Shown here: positions 18,135-28,246 of the stretch, in pieces
Layout: each line of letters begins with the position of its first letter
Numbering within the stretch: the first letter of the stretch is position 1
Assembly (NCBI RefSeq): GCF_001550095.1
Contig: NZ_LRUC01000041.1
Location: forward strand, 33,915-97,914
Length of the DNA stretch: 64,000 bases
Direction: 5' to 3'
Source: Celeribacter ethanolicus
Lineage (GTDB): Bacteria > Pseudomonadota > Alphaproteobacteria > Rhodobacterales > Rhodobacteraceae
Made by a program: the position numbers and the translations under genes
The notes under the pieces: model-generated
Database searches by the model: none
Told to the model about the DNA's origin: nothing
What the model saw: the letters and a program-made list of their open reading frames with translations, nothing else

Positions 18135-19319
18135 ATGTCTGTCGCCAGAAAGATCCTGCAAGTTCCTATTTGCGTGGCGCTTGCGGTGTGTCCGATCAAC
18201 CTATTTGCGCAAGCGGGGCCGACAGGCGGCGGGATGACTGAAGTCGGGGTCATGGTGCTTTCCGAGACGGAGGTGCCCTTTACGACGACTTTGCCGGGGC
18301 GTGCCGTGGCGAAGGAACAAACAGAAATTCGTCCGCGTGTCGAAGGGGTGATAGAAGAGATCGCCTATACAGCCGGGCAACGTGTCGAAGCCGGAGATTT
18401 GTTGTTCCGGCTCGATGCGGAGACCTATGAGGCAGCCTATGCCTCTGCCGAAGCGGCACGAGACAGTGCCGAGGCGACATTGATCACGGCGCAGGCGGCC
18501 TATGACCGTTACACGAAACTCGAAGGTGTGGGCGCCTCGACTTCTGATCTTGAAAGCGCGCGGGCGACATTGGCGCAGGCCAAAGCGAGTGTGAAAAGCG
18601 CCGAAGCCGATCTCAAACAGGCGCAGCTCGATCTCGACCGGGTAGAGATCCGCAGTCCCATCGCCGGCATCCCCGATGTGCCCGAATTTTCGGTCGGCTC
18701 TTTGGTCACTGCCAATCAAAGCGATGCGCTGACCACGGTCACGCGACTTGACCCGATCTATGTCGATGTGTCCGAAAGCTCCGCGCGGCTCATGCGCATC
18801 CGCGAACAGGTCGATGCCGGGACTTTGACGCCGGGCAAACAGCTCGACGTGACACTGACGCTTGAAAACGGCGAAGTTTATGATGGGAAAGGCACCCTGA
18901 TCAGCCCCGGCGTGACGGTTTCGACCACCACCGGATCGATTGATCTGCGCTTTGAATTCGACAACCCCGATCGTCTGATCCTTCCGGGTCAGTTCCTCCG
19001 CGTGGATGTCACGCTTGGGACGTCGAAGGCGATTTTGGTGCCGCAGCGTGCGACGACGCGGCAGTCGGACGGGACGCTAACGGCCTTTGTCGCAGAAGAC
19101 GGGACTGCGCATCAGGTGACGCTGAGCTACAGCGAGACCGCCAATAATGCGTGGATTGTTACCGATGGGGTTTCGGTCGGGGATGAGATCATCCTTGATG
19201 GGCTCACCAACCTGACCGATGGCGCGACGATCACCACGGTGCCGGTGACAATCAATGATGCTGGCGTGGTTGAGGATGCCGCTTCGGACGATTCTGATAC
19301 GACGACTGAGGCTGACTAA
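18135..19319 (+). CDS. RND efflux periplasmic adaptor (MFP/HlyD-like)
   Basis: A 394-residue adaptor that links an RND pump to an outer-membrane channel. It has an N-terminal signal (to about residue 27, PINLFAQA), a barrel-sandwich half-motif (VEGVIEEIAYTAGQRVEAGDLLFRLD near 70-95), a coiled-coil hairpin (about 100-165, rich in Ala and Glu), the second lipoyl half (VEIRSPIAGIPDV) and a beta-barrel plus membrane-proximal domain. The tail is acidic. AAGGAAG precedes the ATG. No lipobox of usual form is present. The pump gene follows after 3 bases; no TolC-like gene or TetR regulator is adjacent. Confidence 0.92.
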   Translation: MSVARKILQVPICVALAVCPINLFAQAGPTGGGMTEVGVMVLSETEVPFTTTLPGRAVAKEQTEIRPRVEGVIEEIAYTAGQRVEAGDLLFRLDAETYEAAYASAEAARDSAEATLITAQAAYDRYTKLEGVGASTSDLESARATLAQAKASVKSAEADLKQAQLDLDRVEIRSPIAGIPDVPEFSVGSLVTANQSDALTTVTRLDPIYVDVSESSARLMRIREQVDAGTLTPGKQLDVTLTLENGEVYDGKGTLISPGVTVSTTTGSIDLRFEFDNPDRLILPGQFLRVDVTLGTSKAILVPQRATTRQSDGTLTAFVAEDGTAHQVTLSYSETANNAWIVTDGVSVGDEIILDGLTNLTDGATITTVPVTINDAGVVEDAASDDSDTTTEAD

Positions 19320-19322
19320 GCC

Positions 19323-22300
19323 ATGGTTCGCTTTTTCATCCACCGCCCCGTCTTCGCCTGGGTTCTCGCCATCGTGACGATGCTCGCGGGCATCTTCGCC
19401 TATACCCAGCTTTCCGTGTCGCAATATCCCGATATCGCCCCAACGACCGTGCGTATCTCCGCCAGCTATTCCGGAGCCACGGCCGATGCGGTCGAAAACT
19501 CCGTGACCTCCGTTCTTGAAGATGCGCTGACTGGGATCGACGGCGTGCTTTATATGCAGAGCTCGTCGAGCGAGGGCTCCTCCTCGATCTCACTGACCTT
19601 CGACGAAAGCAACGATCCGATTGACGCGCAAAACGAGGTCCAATCGAAAATCTCGCAAGTTGAAAGCCAGCTCCCCGACGCGGTTCAGGATTCCGGGGTC
19701 ACCGTGTCGCGGTCTTCCTCCTCGATCCTGATGGTCGGCGCGATTGTTTCCACCGATGGCAGCTATTCCACGATCGAGTTGGGCGATATTCTCGACAATC
19801 AGGTTTCCGGTCCTGTGCAGCGCACAGAAGGTGTTGGTGGGATCAACAGTTTCGGTTCCGGCTATGCGATGCGCATCTGGCTCGATCCGCTCAAGCTTGC
19901 GCAATATAACCTGACGCCCGCTGACGTGACCGATGCAGTTCAGAACCAGAATACCACCGTGTCCGTCGGGTCTTTGGGCGAATTGCCCGTGGTCGAGGGC
20001 CAGCAATTCACCGCAACGATCACCGCGCAAAGCCAGCTCACCTCGGTTGAAGAGTTCGAGAATATCCTTCTTACGACCGAAGAGGGCGGGAGCAGCGTCG
20101 TCTTGGGCGATGTCGCCGACATCGAAATCGGGCAGGAGGATTACGGCTCCGACGCGCGGTTTAATGGCGCGAATGCGGCGGGTTTCGGCGTGAACCTCGC
20201 CACGGGGGCGAACGCGGTCGACACCGCCAATGCCGTGCGCGCGACGCTCTCCGAACTGGAGGCCTCTCTGCCCGCAGGTGTGGAAATCCAATATGCCTAT
20301 GACACCTCCCCCTTTGTCGAATTGTCGATTGAAAAGGTTTATCACACGCTGATCGAGGCCATCGTTTTGGTGTTCTTCGTGATCCTCGTGTTCCTGCAAA
20401 AATGGCGGGCAACCATCATTCCGATCATCGCCGTGCCAGTCGTTTTGGCCGGGACTTTCGCCGTGCTTGCGGCCCTTGGCTATTCGATCAACACGCTGAC
20501 GATGTTCGCCATGGTTCTGGCCATCGGGCTTTTGGTCGATGACGCCATTGTCGTGGTCGAGAACGTCGAACGCACCATCGAGGATGACGGCCTTGCGCCT
20601 ATGGCGGCGACCGAGAAAAGCATGGGGCAGATCACCGGCGCGCTCGTCGGCATTGCGCTTGTGCTCTCCGCCGTGTTCCTGCCGATGGCCTTTTTCGGCG
20701 GCTCCACGGGGGTGATTTACCGGCAGTTCTCGGTGACGATTATCACGGCGATGGTGCTGTCGGCGGCGGTTGCTTTGATCCTGACGCCCGCGCTTTGCGC
20801 CACGATCCTCAAGCCCGCGAAACACGGCGAAGGCCTCGCCCCCGCACGTTGGTTCAACCGCAATTTCGACCGGGCGAATGGGGGCTATACCTCTGCCGTT
20901 GCGCGTATTCTCAAGCGTCCATTCCTTATGATCCTTGTGCTCGCGGCGTTCCTCGCCGGCGCCTGGGGCGTCTACACGCGTCTGCCGTCGTCCTTCCTGC
21001 CGCAAGAGGACCAAGGCGTGTTGATGGTCATGGTCAACCTGTCTGAGGGCTCCACCACGCCGCAAACCGAAGAGGTGGTGACCCAGGTCGAAGATTACCT
21101 GTTGAACGAGGAAAGCGCGGTCGTGGACAGTACCTTTGCGACGCTGGGCTTTGGCTTTGGCGGCACGGGGCAGAACACCGCGATGCTCTTCGTCAAACTC
21201 AAGGATTTCGATGAACGCGAAGGCGACGATCTGTCGGCCTCCGCCGTGGCGCAGCGGGCGACGATGCATTTCGCGGGGCTGCGCGCGGGGCAGGTGATGT
21301 TCATGCAACCGCCCGCCATTCCCGGCCTTGGCAATACCTCGGGCTTCTCCATGGAGCTTGTGGACTATGGCAACACCGGGCGTGACGCCCTGATCGCGGC
21401 GGCTGAAGAGGTGGAAAGCTTGGCCAATCAGGACGGTCGCCTGCAAAACATCGACGTCTCCGGCGTCGACAGCGAAGCCGTTCTCAAACTGATCATCGAC
21501 CAGCAGAAAGCCGAAAGCTTTGGTGTCTCGGTGAGTGAGGTAAATTCGATCCTCTCGACCATCTTTGCGGGGTCTTCGGTCAATGATTTCGATTTCAATG
21601 GCTCTCTGCGTCCGGTGATCGTCATGGCAGATGCCAGCTACCGGATGCAGCCAGAAGACATCGAGGACTGGTATGCCCGCAACGCCGATGGCGACATGGT
21701 CTCGTTTGCGTCCTTCGTGACGACCGAATGGGTCTCCGTTTCGCCGACGCTGTCGCGCATGGATGCGATCGATTCCATCGAGATCTCCGGCTCCCCGGCC
21801 GATGGCACCAGCTCGGGCGAGGCGATGGATGCGATCCAGGCCCTCGCCGAAGGTTTAGACGGCGGCTACGGCGTGGCGTGGACGGAGCTGTCCTACCAAG
21901 AGCAGCAATCCGGCAACCAAGCGCCCTATCTCTACGCGCTCTCCGTGCTGGTCGTGTTCCTCTGTCTCGCAGCCCTTTATGAAAGCTGGTCGATCCCGTT
22001 CTCCGTGATGCTCTCCGTCCCGGTCGGTGTCTTTGGCGCGCTTTTGTTCGCGTGGCTGTTCGATCAGTCGAATGACGTTTATTTCAAGGTCGGCATTCTG
22101 ACGACCATCGGCTTGGCCGCGAAAAACGCCATCCTGATTGTGGAATTCGCGCGTGGCCTCGAAGAAAAAGGCATGCCTGTCGTAGAGGCTGCGATCGAAG
22201 CGGCCAAGCTGCGTTTGCGCCCGATCCTCATGACCTCTCTGGCCTTTATGCTGGGTGTTCTGCCGCTGGCAAAAGCCTCGGGCGCTGGGGCCTCGGCGCA

Positions 22301-22421
22301 GAACGCCATCGGCTTTGCCGTTCTGGGCGGGATGGCCGCGGCGACCTTCATCGGGATTTTCATGGTGCCAGCCTTCTACGTGATCATTCGAAAATTCACG
22401 TTGTCATGTGCGGCAAGGTAG
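19323..22421 (+). CDS. RND multidrug efflux pump (AcrB/MexB-like)
   Basis: A 1032-residue HAE1-type RND transporter with 12 membrane helices and two large periplasmic loops. The proton-relay residues are present: Asp-Asp in AIGLLVDDAIVVVENVER (helix 4) and Lys in GLAAKNAILIVEFARG (helix 10). The N-terminal MVRFFIHRPVFAWVLAIV is characteristic. It would expel solvents, drugs or toxic pathway intermediates by proton exchange. It forms an operon with the adaptor and must use an outer-membrane factor encoded elsewhere. Its place after the P450 island may mean export of a hydrophobic substrate or product. Confidence 0.95.
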   Translation: MVRFFIHRPVFAWVLAIVTMLAGIFAYTQLSVSQYPDIAPTTVRISASYSGATADAVENSVTSVLEDALTGIDGVLYMQSSSSEGSSSISLTFDESNDPIDAQNEVQSKISQVESQLPDAVQDSGVTVSRSSSSILMVGAIVSTDGSYSTIELGDILDNQVSGPVQRTEGVGGINSFGSGYAMRIWLDPLKLAQYNLTPADVTDAVQNQNTTVSVGSLGELPVVEGQQFTATITAQSQLTSVEEFENILLTTEEGGSSVVLGDVADIEIGQEDYGSDARFNGANAAGFGVNLATGANAVDTANAVRATLSELEASLPAGVEIQYAYDTSPFVELSIEKVYHTLIEAIVLVFFVILVFLQKWRATIIPIIAVPVVLAGTFAVLAALGYSINTLTMFAMVLAIGLLVDDAIVVVENVERTIEDDGLAPMAATEKSMGQITGALVGIALVLSAVFLPMAFFGGSTGVIYRQFSVTIITAMVLSAAVALILTPALCATILKPAKHGEGLAPARWFNRNFDRANGGYTSAVARILKRPFLMILVLAAFLAGAWGVYTRLPSSFLPQEDQGVLMVMVNLSEGSTTPQTEEVVTQVEDYLLNEESAVVDSTFATLGFGFGGTGQNTAMLFVKLKDFDEREGDDLSASAVAQRATMHFAGLRAGQVMFMQPPAIPGLGNTSGFSMELVDYGNTGRDALIAAAEEVESLANQDGRLQNIDVSGVDSEAVLKLIIDQQKAESFGVSVSEVNSILSTIFAGSSVNDFDFNGSLRPVIVMADASYRMQPEDIEDWYARNADGDMVSFASFVTTEWVSVSPTLSRMDAIDSIEISGSPADGTSSGEAMDAIQALAEGLDGGYGVAWTELSYQEQQSGNQAPYLYALSVLVVFLCLAALYESWSIPFSVMLSVPVGVFGALLFAWLFDQSNDVYFKVGILTTIGLAAKNAILIVEFARGLEEKGMPVVEAAIEAAKLRLRPILMTSLAFMLGVLPLAKASGAGASAQNAIGFAVLGGMAAATFIGIFMVPAFYVIIRKFTLSCAAR

Positions 22422-22453
22422 CGGCGGCAGATCTTCGCGGGGGGCGTAGGGCC

Positions 22454-23962
22454 TCAGGTCTCCGCCTCATCCGCTTCGGGTGCGCGACGGCGCAGCACCT
22501 GTACCACGGCCATCACGATGAGTGCGCCGGCGGCGAGGATAAAGGCCGCGGCGATCGGGCGTTGCAGGAAGACCATCGGATCGCCTCGTCCAATCAGAAG
22601 GGCGCGCCGCAGGTTGGTTTCGATGAGAGGTCCCAAGACGAACCCCAACAATAACAGCGCCGGGTTGAACCGTGCCAGCGAGAGCGCGTAGCCGATGACA
22701 CCGATGAGGGCGACGGCGAAGATGTCAAAGCTTGATCCTCGTACCGAATAGACGCCGAGGCTGACAAAGATCAGGATGGCGGGGTAGAGCCATCGGAACG
22801 GGATGCGCAGCATCGACACCCAGATGCCGATCAGAGGCAGGTTGAGCACCAACAGCAACAGGTTTCCGATCCCGAAACTCGCGATCAGGCCCCAGAACAT
22901 GTCGGGGCGCGCGTCGAGCATCAAGGGGCCGGGCTGTACGCCGTGAATCACCAAGGCGCCCAGCATAAGTGCCATGATCGGATCGCCCGGAATGCCAAGC
23001 GAGAGCGTGGGGACGAAGGCGCTGATCGCGGCGGCGTTATTGGCCGCCTCGGGCCCCGCGATCCCTTCGACCGCGCCCTTGCCGAATTGCTCTGAGCGGC
23101 GCGAGATGCGGCGCTCCGTGGCATAGGCGAGGAAAGACGAAATCGTCGATCCGGTGCCGGGGAGCGCACCGAAGAAACTGCCGAGACTGGCGCCGCGCAA
23201 GGCGGGGAAGGGGATACGCCGCAGCTCTGCCCGGCTGGGCAGAAGATCGCGCAATGCGACGCGCGGCGGCACGCCGGTGCGTTCGGCGACACGAATGTTG
23301 GAGATTACCTCCGCCACGCCAAACAGGCCCATCGCCAGCGCCACGAGGTTGATGCCGTCCATCAGCTCGGTCTGGCCAAAGATAAAACGCTGCTCGCCGG
23401 AATTCACATCGGTCCCGACACAGCCGAGGATCAGCCCCAGCACGACCATAGCCATGCTTTTCGCCGGGTGTTTCGCGCCGACCGTCGAGGCGGCAACCAG
23501 GCCGAGGATCATCATCGCGGCATATTCGGCCGCTCCAAAGGCAATCGCCGCCTGAGCCAAAGCGCCCGACAGCAGGATCAGCACGAGAATCCCAATCATA
23601 GAGCCTGCAAAGCTGGAGATCATCGAGGTGAACAGGGCCACGCCAGCGCGCCCCTTCTGGGCCAGCGGATAGCCGTCGAGCGTGGTGATTGCTGACTGCG
23701 GCGTGCCGGGCAGACGCAGAAGGATGGAGGCCACAGCCCCGCCATATTGCGAGCCGTAATAGACGCCGGCCAGCATCACCAGAGCCGCCTCGGGGGACAG
23801 GTAATAGGTGATCGGCAACAACAGAGAAATCGTGGCCATCGCTCCGATGCCGGGCAAAACGCCGACGAAGGTGCCCAAAAGCACGCCGAGCACACAATAG
23901 ATCAACACGCCGGGCTGTGTCGCGACGCTCAGCCCGTGCAGAAATCCGTCCCACCCATTCAT
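22454..23962 (-). CDS. tctA: Tripartite tricarboxylate transporter large permease (TctA)
   Basis: A 502-residue inner-membrane protein with about 12 helices, the transport subunit of a TTT importer. Landmarks are LLGTFVGVLPGIGAMATISLLLP near the N-terminus, GVYYGSQYGGAVASILLRLPGTP near residue 70, and a second inverted half with SLGSFFGALPGTGSTISSFLAY. Last gene of tctC-tctB-tctA. It ends convergent with the RND pump gene with 32 bases between the stops. The substrate may be citrate or another carboxylate; family members vary widely. Confidence 0.93.
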   Translation of the reverse strand: MNGWDGFLHGLSVATQPGVLIYCVLGVLLGTFVGVLPGIGAMATISLLLPITYYLSPEAALVMLAGVYYGSQYGGAVASILLRLPGTPQSAITTLDGYPLAQKGRAGVALFTSMISSFAGSMIGILVLILLSGALAQAAIAFGAAEYAAMMILGLVAASTVGAKHPAKSMAMVVLGLILGCVGTDVNSGEQRFIFGQTELMDGINLVALAMGLFGVAEVISNIRVAERTGVPPRVALRDLLPSRAELRRIPFPALRGASLGSFFGALPGTGSTISSFLAYATERRISRRSEQFGKGAVEGIAGPEAANNAAAISAFVPTLSLGIPGDPIMALMLGALVIHGVQPGPLMLDARPDMFWGLIASFGIGNLLLLVLNLPLIGIWVSMLRIPFRWLYPAILIFVSLGVYSVRGSSFDIFAVALIGVIGYALSLARFNPALLLLGFVLGPLIETNLRRALLIGRGDPMVFLQRPIAAAFILAAGALIVMAVVQVLRRRAPEADEAET

Positions 23963-23975
23963 CGTCTTACGCCTC

Positions 23976-24419
23976 TCATCGTCCCGGCCAGAGCGGGACG
24001 GTCATTTTCAATCCGAAGGAAAACACCGCGACCGACAGCGCGGTGACCACGAGGGCCAACACGATGCGCCAGCCGATCCGCCGATCCGGGGCCGCGAGCG
24101 ACGCGATCAGCACGCTGGTCAATGTCACCAGAACAAGCCCCAAGCGGTCGAGACCGGCGGCGAAGATCAGGATCGCCGCCAGCACGGCGAGGCATTCTTT
24201 CCACGCGATCTGGACCGCGTCATCCTGCCGGGCCAAGGCAGGAAGCGCGACCATCCCCCCCAGAAGTGCCAAGGCTGCGCCAAGGACAGCCGGGAAAAAC
24301 CCGGGCCCCATCCGGCGCAGGGAGCCAATCTCGTAGTGCGCCAGCGTGTAGAAGACGACGAAGAGGCCGATGGCGGCCAGAAGGACGCCACCAACGAGAT
24401 CAGGAATGTCGCGCTTCAT
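23976..24419 (-). CDS. tctB: Tripartite tricarboxylate transporter small permease (TctB)
   Basis: A 147-residue membrane protein with four predicted helices (VGGVLLAAIGLFVVFYTL near the N-terminus, then three more). TctB-family members share DLVGG at the start and GPGFFPAVLGAALALLG, both visible here. It sits between tctC and tctA with short gaps, so the three subunits are made together. Confidence 0.9.
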   Translation of the reverse strand: MKRDIPDLVGGVLLAAIGLFVVFYTLAHYEIGSLRRMGPGFFPAVLGAALALLGGMVALPALARQDDAVQIAWKECLAVLAAILIFAAGLDRLGLVLVTLTSVLIASLAAPDRRIGWRIVLALVVTALSVAVFSFGLKMTVPLWPGR

Positions 24420-24422
24420 CGG

Positions 24423-25403
24423 TTACTCTTTCGCGTCGATCCGGTCGAGCACGGCACCCCAGACCTTGGTGTCTTCTGCGATACGCTGTTGCAATTCTTC
24501 GGCGGAGCCGCCGGCCGCTTGCCAGCCCATGTCGAGCAACCGCTTTTGCACAGCCTCATCCGCAAGGATGGCGTTGATATGGGTGCTCAGCGTGTCGACA
24601 ATCGCCTCCTCTGTTCCGGCGGGCGCGATGAAGGCGTTCCATAGCTCGGCGCGGAAATCAACGGGCAACCCGGCCTGACCGGCCATGACCGGCACGCCGG
24701 GGGCCTGTGCGAAAGGCGTCTCGGAGGTGATGCCGAGGATTTTCACTTTGCCCGCTTCGACATATTGCATGGCCGCAGAGGGGGCCATGAAACCGCAATC
24801 GATTTCATGACCAATGATCGCGGTCGTGACTTCGGCATAGGAGGTGAAGGGAATGTGGAGCATCTCCACACCGGCACGGTCCGAGAACAGCTCGGCCGTC
24901 AGATGCGCGCCCGAGCCTTTGCCGACGGATCCATAGGCGAGGGCTTCGGGTTCTTTGCCAGCGGCTTGGACAAAATCCGCGAGGTTTTCGGCGGGGAAAT
25001 CGGCGGCAACGACAAGCACCAGCGGCGAGGTCGCGATCAGGGTCACCGGAACAATATCTTCGGCGACGTCATAGCCAAGGCTCGGCGTCAGGCGCGGCGC
25101 CGTGGTGAGCGGTCCGTTGATGGTGGTGGCAAAGGTGTTCTTTTGATCCTGAGCGTTCAGCATCTGCTGAATGCCGATCACGCCACCGGCGCCGGGTTTG
25201 TTTTCGATCACGATCGGCTGACCCAGTTTTTCGGCCAGCGGTTCGGTCACGATGCGGGCCAGAAGGTCAGGGGAGGAGCCTGCGGGGAAGCCCACATAGA
25301 CATGCTGAGGCTGGCTCGGCCAGGTGGCGTCCTGTGCCAGAGCGGGTTTGCAAAGCGTCATGGCGGCGGCACCCAAAAGGGCCGCGCGGCGCGAAATGAT
25401 CAT
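24423..25403 (-). CDS. tctC: Tripartite tricarboxylate transporter substrate-binding protein (TctC/Bug)
   Basis: A 326-residue periplasmic binding protein of the Bug family. The signal segment SRRAALLGAAAMTLCKPALAQ starts with twin arginines, so Tat export is possible. Family motifs are YVGFPAGSSPDLLARIVTEPLAEKLG and IVIENKPGAGGVIGIQ. The start at 25403 is preferred since GGGAGG lies about 7 bases upstream; a frame extension of seven residues would overlap that site. Bug proteins bind carboxylates, often aromatic or tricarboxylic; the ligand here is unknown. Confidence 0.92.
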   Translation of the reverse strand: MIISRRAALLGAAAMTLCKPALAQDATWPSQPQHVYVGFPAGSSPDLLARIVTEPLAEKLGQPIVIENKPGAGGVIGIQQMLNAQDQKNTFATTINGPLTTAPRLTPSLGYDVAEDIVPVTLIATSPLVLVVAADFPAENLADFVQAAGKEPEALAYGSVGKGSGAHLTAELFSDRAGVEMLHIPFTSYAEVTTAIIGHEIDCGFMAPSAAMQYVEAGKVKILGITSETPFAQAPGVPVMAGQAGLPVDFRAELWNAFIAPAGTEEAIVDTLSTHINAILADEAVQKRLLDMGWQAAGGSAEELQQRIAEDTKVWGAVLDRIDAKE

Positions 25404-25534
25404 GGTAGAGCCTCCCGGGGTCATATGTGGCGTAACAGCCGTAAATCGCGCGCAAGATTGCGGAAAGCGCGGGATTCGGCAAGGCGTCGTCAGGATTTAC
25501 TTTCGCGGCAGTGGCGTGCGCTTTTGGCCTCGGA

Positions 25535-26692
25535 TCAGGCGGAGAGCTTTAGAATTTGCTGCACCTCGGCGAGACTGAGCCGGACAGGGTTGGCCTGTGT
25601 GGAAGAGGCCGACAGGGCATGTCGCGCGGTTTCCTCCCAAAGCGGCGGGCCGCAGTGCAGCTCAGCGAGAGAGGCCAGCCCATGCCTGTCAATGAAAGCG
25701 CGCAGGGGCAGTCCAAGCCCGTCTTGCAACCACCGTTCGATCTCTTCGCAGCGCGCGGTGGGTTTGCCTGCTTGCGTCAGCGCGGCATGATTGACCGTCA
25801 GGGCAGCAGGAAGCAGACGCCCGCAGATCGCGCCATGGGCGCCCCCGCGACTGCCGATGACGGCGGCGAGGCCATGCACAATCCCAAGCCCGGAATTGGC
25901 CAGCGCCAGACCGCTCAGATAGCTGGCTTTGGCCAAAGTGTCGCGCGCGGTTTCATCCTCATGTGTCATGAGTGTCTGAAGCGCTGCGGCCGCAGGCCCG
26001 ATCATGCCGCGGGCGAGGGCATCGGTGAGCGGATTGGCGCGGTTCGACAGGTAGCTCTCGATCAACTGTGTCAGCGCATCCAACCCGGTCGACAGGGTTA
26101 GGGATTTGGGCAGACCATCGGTCAGGGACGCATCAACCACCGCAAGGTCCGGCACGAGACGTGGATCGCGCAGGCTGATTTTGAGCCCTTGTTCCGGTAC
26201 ACCGATCACCGCGTTGCGGGTGGCCTCTGCACCGGTGCCTGCGGTGGTCGGGATCGCCACAAAGGGCAGCGGGGCGTTGAGTTTGGGCGCGGGATTTGGC
26301 CTGAGGCCGAGATGATCCAACACATCGCCCTCGGAGACACACAGCCCCGACACCGCCTTGCCCAGATCAATCACCGCACCGCCGCCAATGGCGACGATAC
26401 ACTCGGCGGCGGACGCACGGGCGCGAGCCACCGCGTCGCGGACCTGATCAACAGTCGGCTCGCCTCGGGCGGTAAGGGATGTGACCTGTGCCCCAAGCGT
26501 GTCGAGTTCTTCGATCAGCACATCGGCCCAAAGGACCGAGGCGCTGCGCAAGATGAGGACCTTTTGCCCCCTCTCGCGCACCAAAGCTGCGACCTGATCC
26601 TTTGCGCCACGTCCGATCAGACAGCGAGCGGGCGCAGTAAAGGCGAGATCCGCGACCGGATTGGACGCGAGGCTGTCGGCGAGACCCGGCAT
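25535..26692 (-). CDS. Iron-containing alcohol dehydrogenase family protein
   Basis: A 385-residue member of the Fe-ADH/maleylacetate reductase superfamily. NAD-binding GGGAVIDLGKAV near residue 95 and TTAGTGAEAT near 140 are present. Of the four metal ligands, Asp in GLDALTQLIESYLSN and the two histidines in GIVHGLAAVIGSRGGAHG are kept, but the first histidine (normally GxDALxHAIE) is Gln. Its ATG shares one base with the glpK stop (TGATG), so it is co-translated with glycerol kinase. It could act on glycerol, glyceraldehyde or a related C3 alcohol; the metal and direction are uncertain. Confidence 0.85.
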   Translation of the reverse strand: MPGLADSLASNPVADLAFTAPARCLIGRGAKDQVAALVRERGQKVLILRSASVLWADVLIEELDTLGAQVTSLTARGEPTVDQVRDAVARARASAAECIVAIGGGAVIDLGKAVSGLCVSEGDVLDHLGLRPNPAPKLNAPLPFVAIPTTAGTGAEATRNAVIGVPEQGLKISLRDPRLVPDLAVVDASLTDGLPKSLTLSTGLDALTQLIESYLSNRANPLTDALARGMIGPAAAALQTLMTHEDETARDTLAKASYLSGLALANSGLGIVHGLAAVIGSRGGAHGAICGRLLPAALTVNHAALTQAGKPTARCEEIERWLQDGLGLPLRAFIDRHGLASLAELHCGPPLWEETARHALSASSTQANPVRLSLAEVQQILKLSA

Positions 26693-28176
26693 CAGACCAG
26701 CATCGTGGCACGAACGGCCCGCGCCCAACCGTCGCATTTGGCCTGCCGCGTCGCCTCATCCATGGTCGGCTCAAAGGTGCGCTCCAGCGCCCATGTGGCG
26801 GCAAAGCCCTCCATGTCGGGATAGACGCTCGCCCGCTGACCGGCGAGCCAGGCGGCGCCCATGGCCGTGGTCTCGAGGACTTTGGGGCGGTCGACGGGCG
26901 CGGAAATGATGTCGGACAGGAATTGCATCGCAAAATCCGAGGCACTCATGCCGCCATCGACGCGCAGCGCCGTGGTGGCGTCGCCCTGCCAATCGGCATG
27001 CATGGCCTCTAAGAGGTCGCGGGTTTGATAGCCGACGCTTTCAAGCGCGGCGCGGGCAAATTCCGCAGGGCCTGAGTTGCGTGTCATCCCGAACATTGCC
27101 CCCCGGCATTCCGCATTCCAATAGGGCGCGCCAAGCCCCGTGAAGGCGGGCACAAGGATCAGGTCCTGCGTTTTGTCGGCGCTTTCGGCCAGGGGCTGAG
27201 TCTCGGAGGCCTCGCGGATGATTTTCAGCCCGTCGCGCAGCCATTGCACCACGGCACCGGCGATAAAGATCGACCCTTCGAGCGCATAGGTCGTCTTGCC
27301 GCCGATGCGGTAGGCGATGGTGGTCAAGAGCCGGTTTTGCGACATCACCGGCGTCTCGCCCGTGTTCAAAAGCGCGAAACAGCCGGTGCCATAGGTCGAT
27401 TTCACCATGCCCGGTTTGAAACAGGCCTGACCGATGGTAGCCGCCTGTTGGTCGCCCGCGATGCCCAAAATCGGGATCGGACGGCCAAAGAGATCGGGGC
27501 GGGTTTCGCCGAAATCGGCATCGCAATCGCGCACCTCTGGCAGCATCGCCATCGGAATGTCGAAGCGTTTGCAAATCGTCGTGGACCAATGGCCTTTGCG
27601 GATGTCGTAAAGCATGGTGCGCGCGGCGTTGGTGGCGTCGGTGGCATGGACCTTGCCGCCCGTCAGTTTCCACACCAGCCAGCTGTCAACCGTGCCAAAC
27701 AAAAGTTCGCCCGCCTCGGCGCGGTCGCGCGCGCCTTCCACGTTGTCGAGAATCCATTTCAGTTTCGTCGCCGAGAAATAGGGATCGAGCAACAGCCCGG
27801 TCTTTTCCGTGACGACCTCTTCAAAGCCCTCCGCCTTAAGCGTCTTGCACAGCTCGGAGGTGCGGCGGTCCTGCCAGACGATGGCATTGTAGACCGGCTG
27901 GCCGGTGGTCTTGTCCCAGACAAGCGTGGTTTCGCGCTGGTTGGTGATGCCGATCGCGGCGATTTGTGACACGTCGGCCGAGGATTTCTCGATCGCCGCA
28001 CGACAGGTGGCCGCCGTGGTGGACCAGAGATCGAAGGCGTCATGTTCGACCCAGCCGCTTTTGGGGAAATGCTGTTCGAATTCTTCCTGCGCGGTGGCTG
28101 TGACGGACAAATCTCCGTCAAACAGAATGGCGCGGGTCGATGTGGTGCCCTGATCAATGGCAAGAATATAGGTCAC
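26692..28176 (-). CDS. glpK: Glycerol kinase
   Basis: A 494-residue cytoplasmic FGGY kinase making sn-glycerol 3-phosphate from glycerol and ATP. N-terminal phosphate-1 motif [18 protein letters not shown], substrate loop [15 protein letters not shown] signature region [16 protein letters not shown] and [16 protein letters not shown] are all present. The GTG at 28176 is preferred since AAGGAG lies 6 bases upstream; an in-frame ATG at 28182 abuts that site and is less likely. It is separated from glpV by a stem-loop (28247-28273) and overlaps the Fe-ADH gene. Confidence 0.95.
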   Translation of the reverse strand: MTYILAIDQGTTSTRAILFDGDLSVTATAQEEFEQHFPKSGWVEHDAFDLWSTTAATCRAAIEKSSADVSQIAAIGITNQRETTLVWDKTTGQPVYNAIVWQDRRTSELCKTLKAEGFEEVVTEKTGLLLDPYFSATKLKWILDNVEGARDRAEAGELLFGTVDSWLVWKLTGGKVHATDATNAARTMLYDIRKGHWSTTICKRFDIPMAMLPEVRDCDADFGETRPDLFGRPIPILGIAGDQQAATIGQACFKPGMVKSTYGTGCFALLNTGETPVMSQNRLLTTIAYRIGGKTTYALEGSIFIAGAVVQWLRDGLKIIREASETQPLAESADKTQDLILVPAFTGLGAPYWNAECRGAMFGMTRNSGPAEFARAALESVGYQTRDLLEAMHADWQGDATTALRVDGGMSASDFAMQFLSDIISAPVDRPKVLETTAMGAAWLAGQRASVYPDMEGFAATWALERTFEPTMDEATRQAKCDGWARAVRATMLV

Positions 28177-28246
28177 ATGCATCTCCTTGGTGGTCTCTGC
28201 TCGGTCCAAAGCTATGCCACCAGCGCTGGACGGAAAAGAGGGGGTA

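Noticed and set aside
19590..21446. 618-codon minus-strand frame opposite the RND pump
   Set aside because: Composition is that of an antisense shadow in GC-rich DNA (His, Arg, Gly, Asp-rich, no motif), and the plus strand is clearly the pump gene.
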